Assembly: GCA_003565625.1 (NCBI GenBank)
Contig: PXBD01000004.1
Span: 1-50,462, forward strand
Origin: Gammaproteobacteria bacterium
GTDB lineage: Bacteria; Pseudomonadota; Gammaproteobacteria; Xanthomonadales; Wenzhouxiangellaceae
Direction: 5' to 3'
DNA length: 50,462 nt
Shown: positions 32,505 through 39,731 of the stretch, piece by piece
Layout: each line of letters begins with the position of its first letter
Numbering within the stretch: the stretch's first letter is position 1
Notes under the pieces: model-generated
What the model was told of the DNA's origin: nothing
What the model saw: only the letters and a program-made list of their open reading frames with translations
Databases searched by the model: none
Translations under genes and position numbers: made by a program

Positions 32505-34202
32505 TTGCCTCCTGATCACCACAATCCAGCCGCGCCCGCTGCGACCAGGGCGCGCTTCCAGTTCGATGGCTGGACCGCGCTGACCCTGGTCATCGCGGGG
32601 CTGGTTGCCCTGCCCGTCCTGACGGTTCTGGCGCACGTCTTCGTGCCGTCGGCCGAGGTCTGGTCGCACTTGTATGAAACCGTGCTCAGCCGCTACGTGG
32701 TCAATACCCTGGGGCTGATGGTCGGGGTGGGTGTCGGTACGTTGCTGATCGGGGTGGGAACCGCCTGGCTAGTGGTGATGTGCCGGTTTCCGGGGCAGCG
32801 CATTTTCGAGTGGGCGCTGCTGTTGCCGCTGGCGGTACCGACTTACGTCATCGCCTACGCCTACACCGATTTTCTCCAGTTTGCCGGGCCCGTGCAGACC
32901 GGTTTGCGCGAACTGTTTGACTGGGGCCGCGGCGACTACTGGTTTCCCAACATTCGCTCATTGGGCGGCGCCGTGGTGTTGATGTCGCTGGTGCTGTACC
33001 CCTATGTCTATTTGCTTACCCGCGCCGCCTTCATGGAACAATCGGTGTGCGCGCTTGAGGTGGGTCGAACTCTGGGGCGCGGTCCCTGGCGCCTGTTTTC
33101 CGGTGTTGCCATCCCGCTGGCTCGTCCGGCCATCGTCGGTGGTCTGGCGCTGGCGCTGATGGAAGCCTTGAATGATTTCGGCGCCGTGCAGTTCTTTGGC
33201 GTCGATACGTTCACCACCGGCATTTATCGCACCTGGTTTGGTATGGGCGAGGCCGCGGCGGCGGCCCAGCTGGCCGCCTGTCTGTTGGTGTTTGTATTGG
33301 TGCTGTTGCTGCTGGAGCGTTTCTCGCGTCGCAGCGCTCGCTTTCATCACACCACTGGAACCTACCGGGAACTGCCGCAATATCGCCTCTCCGGAGGTCG
33401 TGGGCTGCTGGCCTTTCTGGCCTGCGCGCTGCCAATCGCCATTGGTTTTCTGGTGCCGGCCGTGCTGCTCATGGAAATGCACCTTCGGGTCGGCGACCCC
33501 CTGATGGGCGCCCGGTTCTGGGAATTTGCCTGGAACAGTCTGCGCCTGGCAACCGCAGCAGCAATCGTGGCCGTGACCCTGGCCGTGGTCATTGGCTATG
33601 GGGTGCGGCTGAAGCCGCGTCCGCTCACGCGCGTGGCCGCGCGCATCGCCTCGGTCGGATATGCCATTCCGGGGTCTGTGGTGGCGGTCGGCATTCTGAT
33701 CCCCCTCGGCTGGATGGATCAGCAAATCAATCTGTTTGCGCGCGAGCGCTTTGGCGTGCTGCCGGGTCTGCTGCTGACCGGCACCATGGTGGCCCTGGTA
33801 TACGCCTACGTGGTGCGCTTCCTGGCGGTGTCTTTCAACACCGTCGAGGCCAGCCTGACCAAGGTGACGCCCAATATGGATGCGGCCTCGCGAACGCTTG
33901 GCAAGACGGCCGGCCGAACCCTCGCCCTCGTTCATCTCCCGGTGATGCGCTCCAGCCTGCTCGCGGCCGGAATCCTGGTATTTGTGGATGTCATGAAAGA
34001 ACTGCCGGCTACCGTGATTCTGCGGCCGTTCGACTTCGACACCCTGGCGGTGCGGGCATTCGAGCTGGCATCGGATGAGCGCCTGGCCCAGGCCTCCACC
34101 TCGGCGCTGGGCATTGTCGGGGTCGGGATCGTGCCGGTAATCCTGCTCAGCATTGCCATGCGCAAGTCACGCCCGGGCGGCGGCAAGCGCGGTTGTTCGT
34201 GA
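32505..34202 (+). CDS. fbpB: ferric iron ABC transporter permease (FbpB-like, two fused halves)
   Basis: A 565-residue permease with two six-helix halves, as in FbpB/SfuB. EAA-loop motifs are EVGRTLGRGPWRLFSGVAIP in the first half and SRTLGKTAGRTLALVHLPVM in the second, each followed by a conserved loop (PLARPAIVGG; SLLAAGILVFVDVMKELPAT). The start is TTG at 32505 (MPPDHHN); I found no ATG with a better context before the first helix, so the exact start is uncertain. It lies apart from fbpA and fbpC: the ATPase gene at 34228-35343 runs the other way and ends 25 bases after it. Confidence 0.88.
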   Translation: MPPDHHNPAAPAATRARFQFDGWTALTLVIAGLVALPVLTVLAHVFVPSAEVWSHLYETVLSRYVVNTLGLMVGVGVGTLLIGVGTAWLVVMCRFPGQRIFEWALLLPLAVPTYVIAYAYTDFLQFAGPVQTGLRELFDWGRGDYWFPNIRSLGGAVVLMSLVLYPYVYLLTRAAFMEQSVCALEVGRTLGRGPWRLFSGVAIPLARPAIVGGLALALMEALNDFGAVQFFGVDTFTTGIYRTWFGMGEAAAAAQLAACLLVFVLVLLLLERFSRRSARFHHTTGTYRELPQYRLSGGRGLLAFLACALPIAIGFLVPAVLLMEMHLRVGDPLMGARFWEFAWNSLRLATAAAIVAVTLAVVIGYGVRLKPRPLTRVAARIASVGYAIPGSVVAVGILIPLGWMDQQINLFARERFGVLPGLLLTGTMVALVYAYVVRFLAVSFNTVEASLTKVTPNMDAASRTLGKTAGRTLALVHLPVMRSSLLAAGILVFVDVMKELPATVILRPFDFDTLAVRAFELASDERLAQASTSALGIVGVGIVPVILLSIAMRKSRPGGGKRGCS

Positions 34203-34227
34203 AACGGTTGCCTGGCCGGAATCTTTC

Positions 34228-35343
34228 TCAGTTCAGCGGAAACACGAACGTCTGCGATTGATCAAGGTGCAGTTCCACGCGCTGGTTCTCCTGCGGCAGG
34301 AACACCCCGGGCATGGTCGAATGCATGTGGAATTCGCGGTTGTGTTCATCGTGCACGCAGATGTGCAGCATGCTGTTGCGGCCGAGCAGGCGCGACATCA
34401 CCACGTGGCTCTCGCGGTGGTGGCTGTCGGGATGACCGACAACCACGACTCGAACTCCTTCCGGTCGCACCATCACCAGTACCGGCGTGCCGTCGGCAAT
34501 CCCGCGCGCGTCCACCCGGCCCAGCGGCGTGGCCACCGACTCGTTTTCGACCACGCCTTCCATGCGATTGACCTCACCGAAAAAGGTTGCCACGAACGGA
34601 TCCACCGGGTTGCAGTACAGATCGACCGGTCGGTCCATTTGCAGGATCCTGCCGTCTTTCATCAAGGCGATGCGGTCGGCCATGAACATCGCTTCTTCAG
34701 GATCATGGGTGACCAGCAAGGTGCCGGCGCCGGCTTTTTTGAGCAGGTGCAGGGTGTCGTCGCGAATGCGGTCACGCAGGCGCGCATCCAGGGCTGAAAA
34801 CGGTTCATCGAGCAGCATCAGGCCCGGCCCGGGTGCCAGCGCACGAGCCAGGGCGACGCGCTGCTGCTGACCGCCGGAGAGCATATGGGGGTAGCGCTCG
34901 GCCTGCGCGCCCATGCCCAGCTTGTCAAGAAACTCCATCGCCCGCTCGCGGCGCTGACGCGCCGGGAGTCGATCCAGGCCAAAGGCTACGTTGTCGAGCA
35001 CGCTCAGATGAGGAAACAGGGCGGAATCCTGGAACATCAGGCCCACATTGCGTCGCTCGGGCGGGGTCAGCCGACCGGAGGGAGCGCGCATGTCCTCCCC
35101 GTTGATCAGCACACGCCCCTGCTGCAGTTCTTCCAGCGAGGCGGCAATACGCAACAAGGTGGATTTTCCGCAGCCCGAAGGGCCGAGCAGGCACACCACT
35201 TCACCGGGCTGGACATCAATGGTGACATCGTCCACTGCTCTCAGGTTGCCGAAATCATGCCTGATGTTTTCCATGTACAACATGGCGCTCTCGGCAGCAG
35301 ACAGGCTGGCGGGTTGAGGGATTCTGGCGGCGAGCTGACTCAT
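34228..35343 (-). CDS. fbpC: ferric iron ABC transporter ATP-binding protein (FbpC-like)
   Basis: A 371-residue ATPase. Walker A is GPSGCGKSTLL, the Q-loop MFQDSALFPHLSVLDNVAFG, the signature LSGGQQQRVALARAL, Walker B MLLDEPFSALD, and the H-loop LLVTHDPEEAMFMADR. A C-terminal TOBE/regulatory domain (VLVMVRPEGVRVVV) is present, as in the CUT1/FbpC group. It should power FbpB. Start: ATG 35343 or the internal MLYMENIRHDFG at 35283; family members often start at the latter. It is divergent from fbpA, with two Fur-like boxes between. Confidence 0.9.
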   Translation of the reverse strand: MSQLAARIPQPASLSAAESAMLYMENIRHDFGNLRAVDDVTIDVQPGEVVCLLGPSGCGKSTLLRIAASLEELQQGRVLINGEDMRAPSGRLTPPERRNVGLMFQDSALFPHLSVLDNVAFGLDRLPARQRRERAMEFLDKLGMGAQAERYPHMLSGGQQQRVALARALAPGPGLMLLDEPFSALDARLRDRIRDDTLHLLKKAGAGTLLVTHDPEEAMFMADRIALMKDGRILQMDRPVDLYCNPVDPFVATFFGEVNRMEGVVENESVATPLGRVDARGIADGTPVLVMVRPEGVRVVVVGHPDSHHRESHVVMSRLLGRNSMLHICVHDEHNREFHMHSTMPGVFLPQENQRVELHLDQSQTFVFPLN

Positions 35344-35393
35344 GGTGATGATCGGGGCGCATTGAACGCAAAATTGCTGTCCTCACATGGTAG

Positions 35394-35412
35394 GGAAACA
35401 AGAATCATTTGT
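35394..35412. promoter_or_regulatory. Fur-like box 1 between fbpC and fbpA
   Basis: GGAAACAAGAATCATTTGT has the core AATCATT and matches the Fur 19-mer at 11 of 19 positions. It lies 51 bases before the fbpC start. By itself it is weak; next to box 2 it supports iron control. Confidence 0.4.
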
Positions 35413-35434
35413 AAACAGCACGCCGATATGAGAA

Positions 35435-35453
35435 GATATTGAGAATCATTCGC
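35435..35453. promoter_or_regulatory. Fur-like box 2 upstream of fbpA
   Basis: GATATTGAGAATCATTCGC matches the Fur 19-mer at 15 of 19 positions and contains the common GAGAATCATT core. It is 23 bases before the fbpA start and would block its promoter when iron is plentiful. Confidence 0.75.
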
Positions 35454-35475
35454 GTGTTTATTTCAAGGAGTCGTA

Positions 35476-36504
35476 ATGCGCTTTTTCGCTTTTTCTCGTT
35501 TGTCAGGCCTGCTGCTGGTTGCCGGTGTGCTCGGCCTCGGTTCGGCGGCGGCGGAGCAGGTCAACGTCTACTCGGCGCGTCATTACGCCGTCGACCAGCT
35601 CCTGTATGACGCTTTCACCGAAGAGACCGGAATTGCAGTGCGGGTTCTCGAGGGCAGCTCGGATCAATTGGTCGAGCGCATTCGGCGCGAGGGTTTGGCC
35701 AGCCCGGCTGATGTGTTGCTGACCGTCGATGCCGGTCGTCTGTGGCGGGCTGAACAGGCCGGGATTTTGCAGCCGATCGAGTCGGAATGGCTGGAGCAGC
35801 GTGTCCCGGAGCATCTGCGCCACCCCGATGGCCTGTGGTTCGGTTTCAGCCAGCGACTGCGGCTGATCTACTACAGCCCGGACCGATTCGACCACGAACT
35901 GGTTTCGCGCTACGAAGATCTGGCCCGTCCCGAGTTGAAGGGACAGGTCTGCATCCGGTCGTCGAACAACATCTACAACCAGTCTTTGCTTGCCGCCATG
36001 ATCGAAACCCACGGCGCCGAGGAAACCGAGGCCTGGGCAGAAGCCCTGGTCGGCAACCTGGCGCGGCGACCGGAGGGCGGTGACACCGACCAGATCCGTG
36101 GCGTGGCCGCCGGCGAATGTGACGTGGCGGTGGCCAACCACTACTACTATCTGCGCCTGAAAAACTCTGATGACCCGTCCGATCGCGAGGTCGCTGATCG
36201 CGTGCGGATCATCTTCCCCAACCAGGATGACCGTGGCGTGCACTTCAACGTTGGCGGCGCGGGCGTAACCGAGCACGCTCCCAATCGGGCCAACGCCATT
36301 CGATTCCTCGAATACCTGGCTTCGGACTCAGCCCAGGAACTGTTCGCACGCGCCAACTACGAATATCCGGTGGTTGCCGGGGTGGATCGCCACCAGAGCC
36401 TGGCCGAGTGGGGTGAGCTTCAGTTTGATGGGCTGGGCGTCGAAGCGCTGGGCCGCAACAACCCGGAAGCCGTGCGCGTGGCCGACCGGGCCGGTTGGCG
36501 CTAG
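35476..36504 (+). CDS. fbpA: ferric iron periplasmic binding protein (FbpA-like)
   Basis: A 342-residue protein with a signal peptide cut near SAAA-EQ. VNVYSARHYAVDQLLYDAF is the start of the FbpA/FutA fold, with the Tyr and His of YSARHY as likely Fe ligands. NHYYYLRL holds the adjacent Tyr pair that binds ferric iron, and FGFSQRLRLIYYSPDRF is another conserved segment. It carries Fe3+ to FbpB/FbpC. A strong Shine-Dalgarno sequence (AAGGAG, 8 bases before the ATG) supports the start. Iron repression is likely through the Fur-like box upstream. It is alone in its transcript and faces the motB gene end to end. Confidence 0.92.
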   Translation: MRFFAFSRLSGLLLVAGVLGLGSAAAEQVNVYSARHYAVDQLLYDAFTEETGIAVRVLEGSSDQLVERIRREGLASPADVLLTVDAGRLWRAEQAGILQPIESEWLEQRVPEHLRHPDGLWFGFSQRLRLIYYSPDRFDHELVSRYEDLARPELKGQVCIRSSNNIYNQSLLAAMIETHGAEETEAWAEALVGNLARRPEGGDTDQIRGVAAGECDVAVANHYYYLRLKNSDDPSDREVADRVRIIFPNQDDRGVHFNVGGAGVTEHAPNRANAIRFLEYLASDSAQELFARANYEYPVVAGVDRHQSLAEWGELQFDGLGVEALGRNNPEAVRVADRAGWR

Positions 36505-36505
36505 T

Positions 36506-36519
36506 CGGTCACCAGACCG
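36506..36519. terminator. small stem-loop between fbpA and motB
   Basis: CGGTC/GACCG with a 4-base loop lies in the 19-base gap between two convergent genes. The stem is short and no T-run follows, so the terminator role is a weak guess. Confidence 0.25.
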
Positions 36520-36523
36520 TTAC

Positions 36524-37396
36524 TTAGGCATCCCGGTCAGTGGCTATTACCGATGGTTGCTCGCCGGTAATGGCCTGCTCGGTCTCGCGGTTGGCGACCA
36601 GGATGGAGATGCGCCGGTTGATGGCGCTGAACGGATCGTCTCGCTCAAGCGGTAGGGTTGAGGCCAGGCCGACGATGCGCAGCATTTTGGCCGGATCCAG
36701 TCCGGCGCTGATCAGCTCACGCCGCGCCGCATTGGCCCGGTCGTTGGACAGCTCCCAGTTGCTGTAGCCACCTTCTCCGCCGGCAAAGGGAGCCGCGTCG
36801 GTATGGCCGGTGATGCTCACCCGGTTGCCGACCTGGTTAAGCAGCTCGGCCAGTTCGGCCAGGATGTCGGCGGCATAGGGCTGCAGCTGCGCGCTGCCCA
36901 GCTCGAACATCGGCCGATTATCCAGGTCAACAATTTGCACCCGCAGGCCCTCGTCGGTAATGTCGAGCAGCAGCTGGTCACGATATTGACTGAGTGACGG
37001 AATGGACTCGATCGCTTGTTCAATCCGCTCTTTCAGTGCTTCGAGTTCGCGTAGTTCCTGTTCCTGGCGCAGGATTTCGAGCTCTTCCGGTGACGGGTCA
37101 CCCCAGCGCACTTCACCGTCAGTCAGGGTCAGGTCTTCGCCTCCACCCGGCAACGGTCGGGTTTGTTCGCCAACACCGTCACCGCCCATCATCGATACCC
37201 GTAGGGGGTTGTCGAAATAGTCCGAGATGCCGCGGCGCTGCTCCTCGGTCGCCACCGTGAGCAGCCACATCAACAGGAAAAACGCCATCATGGCGGTGAC
37301 GAAATCGGCATAGGCAATCTTCCAGGCCCCGCCGTGATGGCCGTGACCCTTGACCTTCTTGACCCGCTTGATGATGACCGGTTTTTGTTCGCTCAT
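36524..37396 (-). CDS. motB: flagellar motor stator protein MotB
   Basis: A 290-residue protein. A basic N-terminus (IKRVKKVKGHGHHGGAWKIA) precedes the single helix YADFVTAMMAFFLLMWLL with Asp31, the proton-binding residue equivalent to Asp32 of E. coli. The periplasmic part has the plug region near FDNPLRVS, a coiled region, and an OmpA-like peptidoglycan-binding domain (VSITGHTDAAPF and NDRANAARRELISAG). The gene follows motA with a 24-base gap, so motA-motB is an operon. The usual MotB length is slightly greater. Confidence 0.93.
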   Translation of the reverse strand: MSEQKPVIIKRVKKVKGHGHHGGAWKIAYADFVTAMMAFFLLMWLLTVATEEQRRGISDYFDNPLRVSMMGGDGVGEQTRPLPGGGEDLTLTDGEVRWGDPSPEELEILRQEQELRELEALKERIEQAIESIPSLSQYRDQLLLDITDEGLRVQIVDLDNRPMFELGSAQLQPYAADILAELAELLNQVGNRVSITGHTDAAPFAGGEGGYSNWELSNDRANAARRELISAGLDPAKMLRIVGLASTLPLERDDPFSAINRRISILVANRETEQAITGEQPSVIATDRDA

Positions 37397-37420
37397 GGCG
37401 GAGCGTTCCTCCTGGTCGCG

Positions 37421-38275
37421 TTAGCGTGACTCGCGGACTGCCTCATCAAGCTCCTGGAAGCTGGGTCGGTTGGCGCTGAACAGCATCTTGCGGCCGTGCT
37501 CCACGGCAACAGCCGGTGGGGCGCCGTTGAGGCTGGCAAGCAACGTCGCCTTGACTGCCTCCAGCGCCTTGGTTTCATCAGTGACCTTGTGCTCGATGGC
37601 TACCGGGATGGGCCCGATGATGGCGTAACCGAACAGGATGCCGACAAAAGCGCCGACCAGGGCACCGCCGATCAACGGACCGAGCTCCTGGGGCGGAAGA
37701 TGCAGGGAACTCATGGTGATCACCACGCCCATCACCGCCGCGACGATGCCGAAAGCCGGCATCGAATCAGCCATCTTGGTCAACAGGCTCAGCGGCACCT
37801 CCGCCTCCTGGTGGTGAGTTTCGATTTCCTGGTCCATGAGGGTTTCGAGCTCGTGAGCCTCCATCGAGCCCGACAGCATCAGCCGCAAGTAGTCACAGAT
37901 GAAATCAATCAGGTGATGTTCGGCGAGCAGGCTCGGGTAGCGCGAGAAAAACGCGCTGTTTACCGGATCGTCGACGTCGGCCTCGATCGACATCAGGCCG
38001 TCCCGGCGCACCTTGTTGAGCAGGTCGTAGAGCAGGCACAACAATTCGGTGTAGATCGCCTTGGTGTACTTGGCGCCCTTGAGCGCCTTGGGCAGCGTCC
38101 GGAGTACGGACTTGATCACGCCAGCGTTGGCCGAGGCAATGAACGCACCGACTCCGGCACCGAAGATCATGATCATTTTCAACGGATTGACCACAGCCGC
38201 AAGATGGCCACCCTGAATCACATAGGCGCCCAAAACCACAACAATAACGATGACCCAGCCGACAATAAGGAGCAC
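37421..38275 (-). CDS. motA: flagellar motor stator protein MotA
   Basis: A 284-residue protein with four helices. IVGWVIVIVVVLGAYVIQGG is the first; GVGAFIASANAGVIKSVLRT the second. The cytoplasmic loop has RRDGLMSIEADVDDPVNSAF with the conserved charged residues that meet FliG. KMADSMPAFGIVAAVMGVVI carries the conserved Pro of helix 3, and LVGAFVGILFGYAIIGPIPV is helix 4. It is the proton-channel partner of MotB. The sequence fits E. coli-type MotA (proton-driven) rather than PomA. ATG at 38275. Confidence 0.93.
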   Translation of the reverse strand: MLLIVGWVIVIVVVLGAYVIQGGHLAAVVNPLKMIMIFGAGVGAFIASANAGVIKSVLRTLPKALKGAKYTKAIYTELLCLLYDLLNKVRRDGLMSIEADVDDPVNSAFFSRYPSLLAEHHLIDFICDYLRLMLSGSMEAHELETLMDQEIETHHQEAEVPLSLLTKMADSMPAFGIVAAVMGVVITMSSLHLPPQELGPLIGGALVGAFVGILFGYAIIGPIPVAIEHKVTDETKALEAVKATLLASLNGAPPAVAVEHGRKMLFSANRPSFQELDEAVRESR

Positions 38276-38375
38276 GATTCAGCCCAAACCTCGCGGAAGA
38301 TTACTGTGCCAGTCTACCGGAGCCCGGTGGGTTTGCCTACACGGACTGCAGTCGATCGGGGCTCTGGAATGATTC

Positions 38376-38384
38376 TGCTATATT
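38376..38384 (+). promoter_or_regulatory. extended -10 promoter before the small axial-like gene
   Basis: TGCTATATT is an extended -10 (TGn plus TATATT) 30 bases upstream of the ATG at 38415. No -35 match is seen, which is normal for extended -10 promoters. Confidence 0.35.
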
Positions 38385-38414
38385 GATCAGGAAGCCAAGC
38401 GAAGAGCGAAGCCA

Positions 38415-38624
38415 ATGAACCTGTCATTTTCGGTCAGTGCAGTGCAGGCGGCCAACAGCCGCTTCAACGAGGCCGCGATGCGCGTCGGTCAGGGGCCGCT
38501 GGCGCCGGATTTTGCCGCCAACGTGGTGGATCTGAAGGTCGCCCAGCGGGAAGTGGAGGCCGCCGTTCAGGTAGTGCGCGCCCAAAGTGAAAACATGGGC
38601 TACCTGATCGATCAACTGGCCTGA
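38415..38624 (+). CDS. small protein resembling the helical ends of flagellar rod/hook proteins
   Basis: A 69-residue protein. It begins MNLSFSVSAVQAANSRFNEA, like the first helix of rod/hook proteins (FlgB, FlgC, FlgE), but lacks the usual ANNIAN motif. It continues VDLKVAQREVEAAVQVVRAQ and ends ENMGYLIDQLA, which closely follows the C-terminal helix of those proteins (consensus like VxLxxAxRxYxANxxVxxxxxxMxxxLL). The whole protein could fold as a small two-helix D0-like unit with nothing in between. It stands next to motA in the opposite direction and overlaps the GGDEF gene end by 13 bases. A role in the flagellum is an inference from resemblance and place. Confidence 0.65.
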   Translation: MNLSFSVSAVQAANSRFNEAAMRVGQGPLAPDFAANVVDLKVAQREVEAAVQVVRAQSENMGYLIDQLA

Positions 38625-39523
38625 TTACAAGCTTTCCGGTCCCGCTTGCGCTCATACATCGCGGCATCGGCTGCCGCGAACAGCTGGCGCGGACCCATTT
38701 CGCGCCGCCACTCGGCCACCCCGCTGCTCGCTCTGAGCGGCAGTCCGCTGCCTTCGGCGGCCACCCGCTCTTCCAGGCGCTGAGCAATTTCGCGGGCCGC
38801 CTGCTCGTTGGCGTCGGGGAGAATGACCACGAACTCGTCCCCACCGTAGCGAAACAACTGGTCGCTGTCTCGCAGGTGCTTCAGCAGCACGCGGGCAAAC
38901 CGGCGCAGGCTGTCGTCACCGGCCAGGTGGCCATGATCGTCATTGAGCGCCTTGAACCCATCGAGGTCAAGCACCATCAAGGCAAGCGCGCCGGGTTCGT
39001 CCCGGCGCTCTGCGCGGGCAATTTCGCTGCGCAGCGCCCGATCCATGGCGGTGCGGTTACCGACCCCGGTCAGGTCATCCTGCAGGGCCTGGCGCTGCAG
39101 CTTCTGGTAGCGGAGCGCGTTGTGCAGAGGATGCATCAGGCAGGCCAACAGGCGATCCAGCGTACGCTGCTGGCCATTGTCCGGTGCACTTGACGAATAG
39201 ATTTCCAGCCAGCCAAGTTCCTGGCCCGCTGCTTGCAGCAGCATTCGTTTGCAGTGGCCACCGACCTGGCCGAAGGCGAAATCCCGTGGTGACTGGATGA
39301 CATCACTCCAGACGGTTTCGAAGCGTATGCCGCGGTGGGCGTAGTCTGACTGCAGGCGCAGGCTGAAGGTCTCGAGTAACTGCTGGACGTCCATCGAGGT
39401 CTGCAGGGCGATCAGGAAATCAAACAATTCGGCTCGATCCGGATCGCCACCAATGAACCCAGCGGTTTCAAGGTGGCGCGCGGCTGCATAGCCGGACAGG
39501 GAGATAATCGGATTGGCGCTCAT
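38612..39523 (-). CDS. diguanylate cyclase (GGDEF protein)
   Basis: A 303-residue protein. The N-terminal ~140 residues look like a small sensor domain (FDFLIALQTSMDVQQLLETF; TLDRLLACLMHPLHNAL). Then comes the GGDEF domain: DDLTGVGNRTAMDRAL, VLDLDGFKALNDDHGHLAGD and RYGGDEFVVILPDA with an intact active site. The I-site RxxD is present as RDSD, five residues before GGDEF, so product inhibition is likely. It makes cyclic di-GMP, which would fit its place beside motAB. ATG at 39523 is chosen; the ORF extends to 39739 but the upstream part is not conserved-looking. Confidence 0.9.
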   Translation of the reverse strand: MSANPIISLSGYAAARHLETAGFIGGDPDRAELFDFLIALQTSMDVQQLLETFSLRLQSDYAHRGIRFETVWSDVIQSPRDFAFGQVGGHCKRMLLQAAGQELGWLEIYSSSAPDNGQQRTLDRLLACLMHPLHNALRYQKLQRQALQDDLTGVGNRTAMDRALRSEIARAERRDEPGALALMVLDLDGFKALNDDHGHLAGDDSLRRFARVLLKHLRDSDQLFRYGGDEFVVILPDANEQAAREIAQRLEERVAAEGSGLPLRASSGVAEWRREMGPRQLFAAADAAMYERKRDRKACNQAS

Positions 39524-39731
39524 GGTCGGTTCCAGTTTGCCGTGGTGGTTGAGGTATGCCTGTCTGCAGCAAAATCCATGCCCGGGCGTCCGCGGCCGGG
39601 CCGCCAGCGTCGCGGGCACGCGCCAATTCATCGTGGCGCCGTCGCCCGGCACGGGCTTGCCGGGGCGGCAGGAGGCTGCCGTCTTTCGGCTACACTGACG
39701 CGCTCCCGTCGCCGCCGAAGCGAGGTTGCTG

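Noticed and set aside
38371..38386. possible sigma-54 promoter (GG...GC) before the axial-like gene
   Set aside because: The spacing between GG and GC is 9 bases rather than 10, and the surrounding bases fit the consensus poorly.
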